Numbered from the stretch's first letter, positions 1 through 9,294 are shown. The stretch is DNA of 64,000 nt from Flavobacterium flevense (GCF_900142775.1 NZ_FRCC01000003.1:186001-250000); one strand, 5' to 3'. The notes: generated by a model not told the origin, from the letters alone. Made by a program: numbers and translations.

Positions 1-1173
1 TCCTTTATCAGGTTCCTGCCAGTGTTTTGCAACTACCCATACAATTCCCTGGGTTATATTCCATAATTCTTCGCCATTTTCGGTGTCATTATTAAAGGTT
101 ATGAGTTGTTGATGGATAACGTCCATCAAAATCCCATAAATATCATTTTGTCGTTGAGAATAGGCTGCATTTCCTATTCTTACGGGTTTGCTGCCCATAT
201 AGCCGCTCAGGTGATCTAAGGTTTCTTCAGTAAGTATTTTTTCTTTGTTGATTCCGTACATGATTTGCAATTTCTCATCCTTATCCGGAATTAAATCAAT
301 AATGAATTGGAGGTAGTTTTTAGCCATTTTTTTATGACCTAGTTCAGAAACTACTTTTACTACCATAGAAGCATCTCTAATCCAGCAAAAACGATAATCC
401 CAGTTTCGGACTTCGCCTAATGTTTCCGGCAGGGAAGTGGTAGCAGCAGCGAGAACTGCACCTGTTTTTTCATAACTCAGCAGTTTGAGCGTTATGGCGC
501 TTCTTATAATTTGCTTATTAAACTTTTTGTATTCGGTAGTTTTATCAGCCCATCCTAACCAATATGTTTTAGTTCTTTCAAATTCTAAATTTATTTTAGT
601 TAGAGTAGGTGTGAATATTTTTTCATTATAGGCCAGTAAAATATAACCGTCTTCTTCCAGTGTGATTTCGTAGCTTTCTTTTATAGCTGTTAAGTCAAAG
701 CTGCTATACATAAATAAGGAGTCAAATTTTGTAGAGCTACTCACACTGATAATATGATCTTCTTTTACATAACTAACAGTCTGGCCTGAGGCATATTCTA
801 ATTTAGGGTCATAAATGACTTTAAATACCGGAGAACCACTTATTTTTTTGAAATAGCGAATGATTTCAGGAGGTATCACATATCCTCCTTTATCTTTTCG
901 GTATCGGGGCATAAAATCATTGATTTCAAAGGCATCTGTACCATTATCGAAAGTAGTTACAAGAATACTGGTGTTTTCAAGATATTTTTGGGTAATTATA
1001 TAATCATCACTACAATGAATTTCAAAACTTCCGCCAATTTCAGCATCTAAAATTTTTCCAAATACAGAGGAAGAATCAAACTCAGGCAAGCAACACCACT
1101 CGATAGCTCCTGTATCCGAAACTAATGCAGCGCTTCTGCAATTACCTATTATTCCATAATTTAAATTTGTCAT
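1..1173 (-). CDS. glycoside hydrolase family 15 protein (3' end beyond window)
   Basis: The reading frame is open from an ATG at 1173 to the left edge, so 391 codons are visible and the C-terminus is missing. The N-terminus (NYGIIGNCRSAALV, then GAIEWCCLPEFDS) and the central block GEVRNWDYRFCWIRDAS near residue 275 are typical of bacterial GH15 proteins of the glucoamylase/trehalase type, which are usually about 600 residues long. There is no signal peptide, so a cytoplasmic role is likely. In other Flavobacteriaceae such genes often sit beside trehalose-phosphate synthase, but that neighbour would lie outside the window, so the substrate is inference. The family is clear; the substrate (trehalose or alpha-glucan) is not. 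Confidence 0.85.
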   Translation of the reverse strand, partial: MTNLNYGIIGNCRSAALVSDTGAIEWCCLPEFDSSSVFGKILDAEIGGSFEIHCSDDYIITQKYLENTSILVTTFDNGTDAFEINDFMPRYRKDKGGYVIPPEIIRYFKKISGSPVFKVIYDPKLEYASGQTVSYVKEDHIISVSSSTKFDSLFMYSSFDLTAIKESYEITLEEDGYILLAYNEKIFTPTLTKINLEFERTKTYWLGWADKTTEYKKFNKQIIRSAITLKLLSYEKTGAVLAAATTSLPETLGEVRNWDYRFCWIRDASMVVKVVSELGHKKMAKNYLQFIIDLIPDKDEKLQIMYGINKEKILTEETLDHLSGYMGSKPVRIGNAAYSQRQNDIYGILMDVIHQQLITFNNDTENGEELWNITQGIVWVVAKHWQEPDKG

Positions 1174-1306
1174 AAAGTAGTTTTTATATGTTATAAAGGG
1201 TTAATCACCTAAAATTAATAAAACCGTATTAGTTAACCAAGCTACTTCTTCCTAAATAAATACTAATTGTTTTTATTAACCGTTATTTTGAGGAAAATAA
1301 AGGCAT

Positions 1307-1338
1307 AAAAAAAACGCTCCAATTTCTTGAAGCGTTTT
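1307..1338 (-). terminator. Rho-independent terminator of the tRNA-Tyr unit
   Basis: The 8-bp arms AAAACGCT and AGCGTTTT (1311-1318 and 1331-1338) are followed on the minus strand by a T run. The hairpin directly follows the tRNA-Tyr gene. Confidence 0.75.
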
Positions 1339-1339
1339 G

Positions 1340-1420
1340 TGGGGAGAGCAGGATTCGAACCTGCGAAGTTTTCACAGCAGATTTACAGTCTGCCCTCGTT
1401 GGCCGCTTGAGTATCTCCCC
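1340..1420 (-). tRNA. tRNA-Tyr (anticodon GTA)
   Basis: The minus strand folds as a class II tRNA. The acceptor arms are GGGGAGA and TCTCCCC, the anticodon stem-loop is GCAGA-CTGTAAA-TCTGC with anticodon GTA at 1384-1386, and the T arm contains GGTTCGAATCC. A variable arm lies between, as expected for bacterial tRNA-Tyr. The discriminator is A, and the 3' CCA is not encoded. Confidence 0.95.
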
Positions 1421-1556
1421 GAAGCCTTTGAGTACAACAGTTGTTTGTTGTTGTTAGCGGTGCAAATATAGGAACACTTTTCATTTCTGCAAACTAATTT
1501 CGGACTAATTTTGCAATATTTTTTAAGGTATTTATAACATGTTGGTCTTGAATAAA

Positions 1557-1587
1557 ATAAAAAATCTCCACTAGGGAGATTTTTTAT
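1557..1587. terminator. hairpin terminator downstream of the TlpA-like gene
   Basis: The arms AAAAATCTCC and GGGAGATTTTT surround a short loop, with A/T runs on both sides. The hairpin can end the minus-strand TlpA-like transcript just after its stop at 1608. Confidence 0.8.
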
Positions 1588-1607
1588 TTTTATAGTATAA
1601 AACAACT

Positions 1608-2786
1608 TTATTTAGCTAAAAGTTCTATGATTTTTGCTTTCAGTTCAGCACCTCTCAAGTCTCTTGCAACTATTTTTCCGGAAGCATCAAGGATAAAAGT
1701 GGCAGGAATAGCGTCAACTTTATATTGAGCGGCAATTGGTTCTTCCCATCCTTTTAGATTAGAAACATGATTCCATGTTAATTTATCTTTTGCAATAGCT
1801 TCTTTCCATTTAGCAGCATCTTTGTCTAAAGAAACTCCTATGATGTTTAATCCTTTTGAATGTAGCTCATTGTACATGGCTACAACATTTGGATTTTCCT
1901 GTCTGCAAGGACCACACCATGATGCCCAAAAATCAACTATCGTAACTTTTCCTAAACTTTCTTTAAGCGAAATTACTTTTCCTTGTGGGTTTGGTGCAGA
2001 AAAATCTGCTCTTCAGTTTGCAGCACCTGGAGCTGGAGCAGCACCCGGAGCACCAGGAACAGAAGAATTTACAGCAGTAAGTCTTTCTTTGATAGCTTTA
2101 CCTGGCTTAGTGTTTTTTAATTCTTCATCAAATCCGTTGTAGATTTTCTCTGCTTGTTTTACATCAGCAGATGGATCTTGCAACATGCTTTGAATGATTA
2201 ATGCACTGATAAAAGATTTTGGGTGTGATTCTGAATAAGCGATGTATTTTGCTTTAGAATTAGTACCCACTTCTTCCTGAATTTTTTGATATTCACTCAT
2301 CAGGCTATTGATTGTAGCAGTATCTTTAGTTTGTTGTGCTTGGTTCATTTTAAGCATATTAGCTGATTGGAAATCTACTAATTTCTTTTGAACCACTTTC
2401 ATCTCTTCGTTAAATTTCACATACTCATCATTGTTATAAGTACCTGATATTTTAGATTTTTGAATGCTGTCTTTGTTAACTTCGATATTGATTTCTCCTT
2501 CTTCTAAAATAAAAGGGATTTTATCATTAACTGATTCTAATTGAAGTACATAGAAAGAAGGTTCAGTAACTTTTCCTTTGATTTCAAATTTTCCATTCTC
2601 TACTTTTACAGTATCAATATTGATTAATCCACCACCCATTCCGTTTGGATCCTGTGTTTGAAGAATAACAGTTTTTCCGTTTTCAATTCCTTTTGCAATA
2701 CCTGTGATAATGTATTCGTCTTTACCAACTTTACTACAAGAAAATAGTACGGCAGAGGCAGAAAGTAATAAAAATAATTTTTTCAT
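1608..2786 (-). pseudogene. TlpA/AhpC-type thioredoxin lipoprotein interrupted by an in-frame TGA
   Basis: A single frame of 393 codons runs from ATG 2786 to TAA 1608 but contains a TGA at 2013-2015. Upstream of it are a lipoprotein signal (FSCSK lipobox), a DUF4369-like beta domain and a low-complexity Pro/Gly/Ala linker. Downstream and in the same frame comes a full thioredoxin-fold domain: ADFSAPNPQGK, the catalytic WCGPC at 1905-1919, and the cis-Pro region IPATF. The family normally anchors a periplasmic thiol-disulfide reductase to the membrane. As read, the product stops after 257 residues with no redox domain. The next ATG (1877) lies beyond the CxxC, so re-initiation there would not restore the enzyme. 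One base change (for example TGA from GGA or CGA) explains everything, so this is either a recent nonsense mutation or a sequencing error. Confidence 0.8.
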
Positions 2787-2814
2787 TATTAATTAGTTAA
2801 ATTAGTTAAGTGTG

Positions 2815-2822
2815 CAAAAGTA
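2815..2822 (-). promoter_or_regulatory. Bacteroidota-type -7 element for the TlpA-like gene
   Basis: The minus strand reads TACTTTTG, an exact TAnnTTTG match, 29 bases upstream of the start codon. A TTG lies 18 bases further upstream. Confidence 0.55.
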
Positions 2823-3014
2823 TTTAAATTTATAAAATGGCAATAATTTTAATCGCTAAATTTTTGTTATAATTATCAATATTAATGCTTATATAGGAAT
2901 CATTCTGTTCAAGAGTTAAATCATTGTTGAAATAATAATTTGAAAAGCCGGCAAGAGCGTTTGTTTTTCTAGTGAGACTGGATTATTTTTGATAAAAAAA
3001 AGGAATACCGTTTT

Positions 3015-3239
3015 ATGAAACGATTAAAAGAGATATTGCTAATTAAAGATGCAACAATCCATAAAAGACAGTATGATAAAGAATGGTTTTTTAAGCTTGA
3101 TGATGTCGCTTTTTATTTGAAAGAAGATTTGTCAGAAGTAGAGTTTATTTATCTACCCATTATAATCGATGGGGAAGAGGAGTTTGTGAAATGTTGCTCT
3201 TTTGAAGATATACTCAGAGGCAGGAAAGAATTAGAATAA
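3015..3239 (+). CDS. small protein of unknown function (74 aa)
   Basis: This is a short acidic cytoplasmic protein with no signal peptide or membrane segment. The block WFFKLDDVAFYLKEDLSEV followed by YLPIIIDGEEEFVKCC loosely recalls the N-terminal region of Bro-N/antirepressor-like or DinD-like proteins, in which WFFSVxDV is followed by a pair of strands. That resemblance is weak and is not used as a functional call. The gene stands alone: it is divergent from the TlpA-like gene and convergent with the next one, with a strong terminator right after its stop. The isolated placement and the own terminator support a real gene. Confidence 0.6.
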   Translation: MKRLKEILLIKDATIHKRQYDKEWFFKLDDVAFYLKEDLSEVEFIYLPIIIDGEEEFVKCCSFEDILRGRKELE

Positions 3240-3242
3240 AAA

Positions 3243-3276
3243 AGAGAGAAGTTTTTTAGGCTTCTCTCTCTGTTTT
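3243..3276. terminator. bidirectional terminator between convergent genes
   Basis: The arms AGAGAGAAG (3243-3251) and CTTCTCTCT (3261-3269) flank a 9-base loop and are followed by TGTTTTTT. It lies between the stop at 3239 (+) and the stop at 3277 (-). Confidence 0.8.
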
Positions 3277-4821
3277 TTATCGGTTGCTTAATTTTGCTTT
3301 TTCCTTAATAATGTCACTTATTTTTCGGTTTTCAATTTTGCTTTCCAGCCAGGAAATAATATCCAGATACAGAAAAGCTCTTTTTTCATAAGTGTTTTGT
3401 TCTAATTCGATAAAGCGCTCTTTCATTTTGATGAACTCTTTTTTGATGTCGCTTGGATAAATAGAATTCAGGTTTCTTAAAAATCGAATGATTTCTTTTT
3501 GTACTTCATGTAAATCATTCATTTTTATTAAAAACTTATAGGTGTTTTTTAATTGCGTTTCTAAATAAAAATCTTTTCCTAATTCATAATGCGCAATCAG
3601 GCATAAAATGCGGGCAAAACACATTAAGTCTTCGCGCATACTTAAGTTTTTGTTGTTAATGATTTTTTCTAAATAGAAAATAGATTCATTGTATTTTTCG
3701 ACACCAAAATAAATACTGGCAATTTTGTAGAAAAACAACATTTCGTGATGCTCATCTAAATGTTCATTATGCAATTTTAGTTTGCTTAAAATTTCAGGAA
3801 TTAAATATTCGCTTTCCGCAAATGTTCCTTCCATAATATGGTAATTCAATTTATTATTGTAAACATACAAGAAAGCTAACGAGGCAATGTTGTCGTTAAT
3901 GGGAAAACGGTCATCTTTGATGGTTTCTTCTAGTAATGTTAAGTATTTTTTGAATTTGGTTTGGTACTTTAACATATATAATGATTCCAATAAATAATTG
4001 TTTCCTTTTAAGAAAAACACAGGATTCAAGAAAATCATATTCGAATTATCGTAAAAAAGTCTCACCCATTTTGAAGCAAATTTATAGCTGCCTAAAAAAT
4101 CCTGAACTAAAAAACTACGCCAAAGACTGGCATTGTAAAACCAGTACTTTTCACGGAATCCAAACTTATTCTCGTCTAATTTAGAGATATGTTTGTTAAA
4201 ATAATCATCAATATAAGTGTACTCTTCATCACTTTTTACATAACCAGTTTTAAGCATGATGCCGTACAATTGCAGTGATAAATTAGATAATTTACTGGAA
4301 ATGGTATTCTGGTAATTCAGTTCCTTGGCCTGAATGACTAATTCGTCTGCTCTGCCCTGAATACTTCGGGTAATGTATTGTGATTCGATAAGTTTTTCGA
4401 ATTCTACAATTTCATAAGCCATCAGTTTTTCGTCATTTTCTATGGCTTGCGTTTTAGTTTTGTCTAAAATCTTCAAACTTTGCTTGTACAAACCTTTGTT
4501 GTATAATATAGTAGCAAAGTCAATTTGTTCCCTTAGCTGATAACGGATATTCTGACTGGGAATATTTAATCTAATGCTTACTAATATTTGTTTGTACAAA
4601 TATGATTTCAGATTAGATAATTGTACTTTTTTAATGATGCCACTTTTTAAAATAAGTTTTTCATCATAACTTTCTGATTTGTCTAAAATGTTAAATAGTT
4701 CAATGAATTTTGTATTCGAACTGGTCTCTAATCGACTGGCAAAAATCTTAAATTGTCGTTTTTCTGATTTAGACAAGGACTTTATTAGAACGAATAAAAA
4801 ATCTTTTTGATGGTTAGCCAT
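3277..4821 (-). CDS. conserved helical-repeat protein of unknown function (514 aa)
   Basis: A large, almost wholly alpha-helical, Lys/Leu/Glu/Tyr-rich protein without signal peptide or membrane segments. Its N-terminus (LIKSLSKSEKRQFKIFASRL) is a pattern I recognise from uncharacterised Flavobacteriaceae proteins. The remainder reads like TPR-type helical pairs, for example KGLYKQSLKILDKTK near residue 112 and KIASIYFGVEKYNESIFYLEKII near residue 365. This points to a scaffold or binding role, but nothing shows a partner or reaction. It is transcribed alone and divergently from leuA across a 148-base spacer. Confidence 0.75.
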   Translation of the reverse strand: MANHQKDFLFVLIKSLSKSEKRQFKIFASRLETSSNTKFIELFNILDKSESYDEKLILKSGIIKKVQLSNLKSYLYKQILVSIRLNIPSQNIRYQLREQIDFATILYNKGLYKQSLKILDKTKTQAIENDEKLMAYEIVEFEKLIESQYITRSIQGRADELVIQAKELNYQNTISSKLSNLSLQLYGIMLKTGYVKSDEEYTYIDDYFNKHISKLDENKFGFREKYWFYNASLWRSFLVQDFLGSYKFASKWVRLFYDNSNMIFLNPVFFLKGNNYLLESLYMLKYQTKFKKYLTLLEETIKDDRFPINDNIASLAFLYVYNNKLNYHIMEGTFAESEYLIPEILSKLKLHNEHLDEHHEMLFFYKIASIYFGVEKYNESIFYLEKIINNKNLSMREDLMCFARILCLIAHYELGKDFYLETQLKNTYKFLIKMNDLHEVQKEIIRFLRNLNSIYPSDIKKEFIKMKERFIELEQNTYEKRAFLYLDIISWLESKIENRKISDIIKEKAKLSNR

Positions 4822-4932
4822 TGTAAAATAAATAGATTTAACTAGTTGATTTTTAATTATTTAAACCCTCTTTGGTAGGCTTATGAACAGTATATTCAAA
4901 TAAAATGAATTTTATATCCAAAGTAAAGAATA

Positions 4933-4940
4933 TATTTTTG
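4933..4940 (+). promoter_or_regulatory. putative -7 element upstream of leuA
   Basis: TATTTTTG matches TAnnTTTG, 29 bases upstream of the leuA start. No clear -33 element and no leucine-rich leader peptide are visible in the spacer. Confidence 0.45.
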
Positions 4941-4969
4941 TTATCAAGATGTGAAATTACATTAAATAA

Positions 4970-6151
4970 ATGAAAATGAATAGAGAGAAAGTCCAAATTT
5001 TTGATACCACTTTGCGAGATGGCGAACAAGTCCCAGGATGTAAATTAGATACCAATCAGAAACTCATTATAGCAGAACGATTAGACGGAATGGGAGTTGA
5101 TATCATTGAAGCTGGATTTCCTGTTTCTAGTCCCGGAGATTTTTTATCTGTTACAGAGATTAGTAAAATTGTGCAAAATGCAACAGTTTGCGGTCTTACC
5201 AGAGCAGTTAAAAACGATATCGACGTTGCTGCTGCTGCCTTAAAACATGCAAAAAGACCACGTATTCATACTGGTATCGGAACATCTGATTCTCATATTT
5301 TACACAAGTTAAATACTACCAGAGAAGATATTATTGCCAGAGCAAAAGCGGCGGTAGCTCATGCCAAATCTTATGTGGAAGACGTAGAGTTTTACGCAGA
5401 AGATGCCGGAAGAACGGATAATGCTTTCTTAGCACAGGTGTGCGAAGAAGTTATAAAATCAGGAGCTACAGTGCTTAATATTCCGGATACTACAGGATAT
5501 TGCCTGCCGGATGAATATGGTGCAAAAATAAAATACCTTAAAGAAAATGTAAAAGGTATTGATAATGTCACTATTTCATGCCACTGTCATAATGATTTAG
5601 GAATGGCAACTGCCAATTCTATTTCGGGAGCTATTAATGGTGCCCGTCAAATAGAATGTACGATTAATGGTATTGGTGAAAGAGCCGGAAATACAGCACT
5701 TGAAGAAGTGGTGATGATTTTTAAACAGCATCCGGACCTTAATTTATATACAGATATCAATACGCGACAATTGAATGAAATGAGTCGTTTGGTTTCTGAA
5801 AGTATGGGAATGATGGTACAGCCAAATAAAGCGATTGTAGGAGCAAATGCTTTTGCACACAGTTCAGGAATTCATCAGGATGGTGTGATTAAGAACAGAG
5901 CAACTTATGAAATTATTGATCCTGTAGATGTAGGCGTCAATGAATCATCAATTGTTCTTACAGCCCGAAGCGGTAGAGCAGCATTAGCTTACCGTGCTAA
6001 AAAAGTAGGTTACGAATTGACAAAAACCCAATTAGACGTTGTATATGTTGAGTTTTTGAAATTCGCTGACGTTAAGAAAGAAGTTTTAGACGATGATATT
6101 CATTTAATTATTGCAGCTTCAAAAATTGAAGGTGATTTAATTAAACGATAG
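4970..6151 (+). CDS. leuA: 2-isopropylmalate synthase
   Basis: Catalyses the first committed step of leucine synthesis: acetyl-CoA plus 2-oxoisovalerate gives 2-isopropylmalate. [12 protein letters not shown] at residues 12-23 and [15 protein letters not shown] near residues 202-216 are the HMGL-like TIM-barrel signatures, with the metal-binding His-x-His. [16 protein letters not shown] and HSSGIHQDG are further conserved blocks. At 393 residues it lacks the roughly 120-residue C-terminal LeuA allosteric domain of the 520-residue enterobacterial enzyme, so classical leucine feedback through that domain is not expected. An alternative ATG lies two codons downstream. leuB follows after 60 bases. 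The related enzymes homocitrate and citramalate synthase cannot be excluded from sequence alone, but the context favours LeuA. Confidence 0.9.
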   Translation: MKMNREKVQIFDTTLRDGEQVPGCKLDTNQKLIIAERLDGMGVDIIEAGFPVSSPGDFLSVTEISKIVQNATVCGLTRAVKNDIDVAAAALKHAKRPRIHTGIGTSDSHILHKLNTTREDIIARAKAAVAHAKSYVEDVEFYAEDAGRTDNAFLAQVCEEVIKSGATVLNIPDTTGYCLPDEYGAKIKYLKENVKGIDNVTISCHCHNDLGMATANSISGAINGARQIECTINGIGERAGNTALEEVVMIFKQHPDLNLYTDINTRQLNEMSRLVSESMGMMVQPNKAIVGANAFAHSSGIHQDGVIKNRATYEIIDPVDVGVNESSIVLTARSGRAALAYRAKKVGYELTKTQLDVVYVEFLKFADVKKEVLDDDIHLIIAASKIEGDLIKR

Positions 6152-6211
6152 TTAGGGTTTAGGAGTTTTTAAATGAGTAAATTTGCAGCTTTTTAATTAA
6201 AAACAATCCGC

Positions 6212-7330
6212 ATGAACTTAAAAATAGCTGTGTTATCGGGGGATGGAATAGGGCCGGAGGTGATTTTGCAAGCCAAAAAAGCCTTGTATGCAATAGGGGT
6301 TGTTTATGAGCATGATTTTATTTTTGAAGATGCCTTTATTGGTGCCATTGCAATAGATAAAACAGGTTCTTCACTTCCTGAGCAAACCTTGAATTTATGC
6401 CGGAATACTGATGCTGTTTTACTTGGAGCGATTGGTGATCCTAAATATGGTACCGAGACCGCTTCTGATACAGCTCCTGAAAACGGATTGTTAAAATTAA
6501 GAAAAGAGTTAGGACTTTTTGCAAATATCAGACCTCTCAAGCCTTTTAAAGGTTTGCTTGATGTTTCTCCTTTAAAAAGAGAAATAGTAGAAGGAGTAGA
6601 TTTTGTTATTTACAGAGAACTGACGGCGGGAATTTATTTTGGAGAAAAAAAACTGAATGAATCCGGAACAATTGCTTCTGATTTATGTGAATATTCAGAA
6701 GATGAGATTACAAGAATTGCCCATTTGGCTTTTCAGTCTGCTCAAAAGAGGAGAAAAAAACTAACATTAGTAGATATGGCTAATGTTTTAGAATCTTCTC
6801 GCTTGTGGAGAAAAGTGGTTAAAAAGATTAGTGAAGGTTATCCGGATGTAGCATTGGATTTTTTATTTGCTGATAATGCCGCTAAACAGATTATATCAAA
6901 TCCAAAACAATTTGATGTTATTTTGACAGGAAATTTATTTGGAGATATGTTGTCTGATGAAGCCAGTGTGATTACAGGTTCAATTGGGGTGTTAGCATCA
7001 GCTTCTTTAGGAGAAAAAAATGCGTTGTTTGAGCCGGTACACGGTTCTTATCCTCATGCAAAAGGACGCAATATTGCCAATCCGTTTGCAGCGATACTTT
7101 CGGCAGCAATGTTGTTAGAGCATTTTGGTTTAACCGAAGAGGCTAAAAAAATAAATCAGGGAGTAGAGAAGGCAATCGAATACAATGTTGTAACGATAGA
7201 TTTGAATCCGGATACAAAATTTGGAACTAATGAAGTAGGAGAATTTATTTCCAACTTTATTTTAAACAAAGATGACTTAATGTATTTTAATAATGATAAT
7301 GTACATTTAGGTCAGTCAACAATAGTATAA
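6212..7330 (+). CDS. leuB: 3-isopropylmalate dehydrogenase
   Basis: NAD-dependent oxidative decarboxylation of 3-isopropylmalate to 4-methyl-2-oxopentanoate. The N-terminus IAVLSGDGIGPEVILQA, the substrate loop LRKELGLFANIRPLKPF and the metal-binding segment NLFGDMLSDEASVITGS are diagnostic of the isopropylmalate/isocitrate dehydrogenase family. The NAD-binding block FEPVHGSYPHAKGRNIANP points to LeuB. The length (372 aa) is normal. It follows leuA closely, but leuC and leuD (isopropylmalate isomerase) are absent from the window. No terminator follows; the ilv leader promoter lies about 90 bases downstream. Confidence 0.95.
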   Translation: MNLKIAVLSGDGIGPEVILQAKKALYAIGVVYEHDFIFEDAFIGAIAIDKTGSSLPEQTLNLCRNTDAVLLGAIGDPKYGTETASDTAPENGLLKLRKELGLFANIRPLKPFKGLLDVSPLKREIVEGVDFVIYRELTAGIYFGEKKLNESGTIASDLCEYSEDEITRIAHLAFQSAQKRRKKLTLVDMANVLESSRLWRKVVKKISEGYPDVALDFLFADNAAKQIISNPKQFDVILTGNLFGDMLSDEASVITGSIGVLASASLGEKNALFEPVHGSYPHAKGRNIANPFAAILSAAMLLEHFGLTEEAKKINQGVEKAIEYNVVTIDLNPDTKFGTNEVGEFISNFILNKDDLMYFNNDNVHLGQSTIV

Positions 7331-7415
7331 TAGAATGTTTTGACAAATAATTTCGTTTAATGATAAGAAATTCGTAAAATTTTATTTTTTATTTTTTTAA
7401 ATATAAAGGTTTTTA

Positions 7416-7423
7416 TACTTTTG
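7416..7423 (+). promoter_or_regulatory. promoter -7 element of the ilv operon
   Basis: TACTTTTG matches TAnnTTTG. Transcription would start near 7430, a dozen bases before the leader peptide ATG at 7442. This placement is what attenuation of an independent ilv transcript requires. Confidence 0.6.
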
Positions 7424-7441
7424 TTGCATCAAAAAAAGAAA

Positions 7442-7504
7442 ATGAAAAATTTAATTGTAATAGTTTCTGTCATTAATGTCATTGTTGTTTCAACAAATGC
7501 ATAA
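7442..7504 (+). CDS. ilv operon leader peptide (20 aa, Ile/Val rich)
   Basis: ATG at 7442 to TAA at 7502-7504. It encodes 20 residues, of which four are Ile, six Val and one Leu (middle part IVIVSVINVIVV). Such a run of regulatory codons directly before a terminator hairpin is the hallmark of a transcription-attenuation leader. Ribosome stalling on scarce Ile or Val codons would favour the antiterminator that starts one base after the stop codon. A 6-bp TTGTTG/CAACAA hairpin (7482-7496) lies within the reading frame and could serve as a pause hairpin. The peptide itself probably has no other function. The start has only A-rich sequence upstream, as is common in Bacteroidota. Confidence 0.85.
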   Translation: MKNLIVIVSVINVIVVSTNA

Positions 7505-7569
7505 GGGAAGCTATTAATATAATTGAAAAATAATATTATAGAACTCCCATCAATTGGGAGTTTTTTTTT
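7505..7569 (+). promoter_or_regulatory. ilv attenuator: antiterminator and terminator
   Basis: The terminator has arms AACTCCCA (7542-7549) and TGGGAGTT (7555-7562), a 5-base loop and nine T (7561-7569). The competing antiterminator pairs 7505-7520 with 7533-7548: GGGA with TCCC, CTAT with ATAG, and AATAT with ATATT, with small bulges. It begins right after the leader stop codon and captures the 5' terminator arm. The first structural gene, ilvD, starts 36 bases after the T run. Confidence 0.85.
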
Positions 7570-7605
7570 GGAATTATATTAGATAAAAAAAATAAATAGA
7601 AAAAC

Positions 7606-9279
7606 ATGGAATTAAATAAATACAGCAAGACAATTACTCAGGACGAAACACAACCCGCTTCACAGGCGATGTTTTACGGAATTGGTCTGACTGAAGAGGA
7701 TCTTAAAAAAGCGCAGGTAGGAATTGTAAGTATGGGTTATGACGGAAATCCGTGTAATATGCACTTAAATGATCTGGCTCAGGATATTAAGACCGGTGTT
7801 TGGAAAGAAGATTTAGTAGGGTTGATTTTTAATACTATCGGTGTTAGTGATGGTATTTCAAATGGGAATGACGGAATGCGTTTTTCTTTAGTTTCCCGTG
7901 ATGTAATTGCTGATTCTATCGAAACTGTTATGGGTGCACAATGGTACGATGGTATGATTGCTGTTCCGGGCTGTGATAAAAATATGCCGGGAGCTTTAAT
8001 GGCCATGGGAAGAGTAAATCGTCCTTCTATTATGGTTTACGGTGGATCTATTCACCCTGGAAAATGGAAGGGTCAGGATTTAAATATTGTTTCCGCTTTT
8101 GAAGCTTTAGGAAAAAAAATAAGCAATACTATTACACCGGAAGATTTTAAAGGAGTGATTCAAAATGCTTGTCCGGGTGCAGGTGCTTGTGGCGGAATGT
8201 ACACGGCTAATACCATGTCATCAGCAATTGAAGCATTAGGAATGAGTTTGCCTTACAGTTCATCGAATCCTGCTTTAAGTCCGGAGAAAAAACAAGAATG
8301 TGTTGATGCTGGTAAAGCAATCAGAATATTATTGGAAAAAGATATCAAGCCACGAGACATTATGACTCGTAAAGCTTTCGAAAATGCTATTACAATGGTA
8401 GCGGTTTTAGGAGGTTCTACTAATGCAGTAATGCACTTAATTGCAATGGCTCATTCAGTAGGAATTGAATTAACATTAAAAGATTTTCAGGATATCAGTG
8501 ATAAAACACCATTGTTAGCTGACTTGAAACCAAGCGGTAAGTACTTAATGGAAGATTTACACAATGTAGGTGGTGTTCCTGCGGTAATGAAATATTTATT
8601 AAAAGAAGGTTTTTTACATGGAGATTGTTTGACGGTTACAGGAAAAACAATTGCTGAAAATTTAGCTTCAATTCCAGATTTACATGATGGACAAGAAGTA
8701 ATTTTTGAAATCCAAAAAGCATTAAAACCAACAGGGAACATTCAGATTTTATACGGAAATATTGCTTCAGAAGGTTGTGTAGCAAAAATTAGCGGAAAAG
8801 AAGGAGAATTTTTTGAAGGTAAAGCAGTAGTTTTTGAAGGTGAAAAAGATGTAATCAGAGGAATCCAGGCCGGTGAAGTGAAACCGGGGAATGTCGTCAT
8901 TATCCGCTATTGCGGCCCAAAAGGTGGTCCGGGAATGTCTGAAATGCTAAAACCAACTTCTGCTATTATGGGAGCCGGTTTAGGAAGCACAGTCGCTTTA
9001 ATCACTGACGGACGTTTCTCAGGAGGTTCTCACGGTTTTGTTGTAGGACACGTTACTCCGGAAGCTTACGAAGGTGGCGGAATTGCATTAATCGAAAATG
9101 GAGATGTTATTACTATTGATGCGGTGAAAAACACCATCAATATGAAAATCTCTGATGAAGAATTTGCAAAACGTAAAGCCAATTGGAAACAACCGGAATC
9201 ACCTATCAAACAAGGAGTTTTACTTAAATATATGCGTTCAGTATCCAGTGCATCGGAAGGATGTGTTACTGATAAATAA
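7606..9279 (+). CDS. ilvD: dihydroxy-acid dehydratase
   Basis: Dehydrates 2,3-dihydroxy-isovalerate and 2,3-dihydroxy-3-methylvalerate to the 2-oxo acids that precede valine, leucine and isoleucine. The three cysteines expected to hold the iron-sulfur cluster are visible: GNPCNMH (C50), [10 protein letters not shown] (C123) and [14 protein letters not shown] (C195). The C-terminal block [22 protein letters not shown] is the family signature. The length, 557 aa, is normal. It is the first structural gene behind the ilv attenuator, and its expression is therefore likely set by Ile/Val (Leu) supply. Confidence 0.97.
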   Translation: MELNKYSKTITQDETQPASQAMFYGIGLTEEDLKKAQVGIVSMGYDGNPCNMHLNDLAQDIKTGVWKEDLVGLIFNTIGVSDGISNGNDGMRFSLVSRDVIADSIETVMGAQWYDGMIAVPGCDKNMPGALMAMGRVNRPSIMVYGGSIHPGKWKGQDLNIVSAFEALGKKISNTITPEDFKGVIQNACPGAGACGGMYTANTMSSAIEALGMSLPYSSSNPALSPEKKQECVDAGKAIRILLEKDIKPRDIMTRKAFENAITMVAVLGGSTNAVMHLIAMAHSVGIELTLKDFQDISDKTPLLADLKPSGKYLMEDLHNVGGVPAVMKYLLKEGFLHGDCLTVTGKTIAENLASIPDLHDGQEVIFEIQKALKPTGNIQILYGNIASEGCVAKISGKEGEFFEGKAVVFEGEKDVIRGIQAGEVKPGNVVIIRYCGPKGGPGMSEMLKPTSAIMGAGLGSTVALITDGRFSGGSHGFVVGHVTPEAYEGGGIALIENGDVITIDAVKNTINMKISDEEFAKRKANWKQPESPIKQGVLLKYMRSVSSASEGCVTDK

Positions 9280-9294
9280 ATTAATAACAATATC

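Noticed and set aside
2013..2015. TGA as a selenocysteine codon
   Set aside because: It lies in a linker before the thioredoxin domain, not at the CxxC, and I see no SECIS-like hairpin just downstream. A nonsense change or sequencing error is simpler.
7542..7569. Hairpin as the terminator of leuB
   Set aside because: It is over 200 bases after leuB and lies behind a separate promoter and the Ile/Val-rich leader frame. Attenuator is the better reading.
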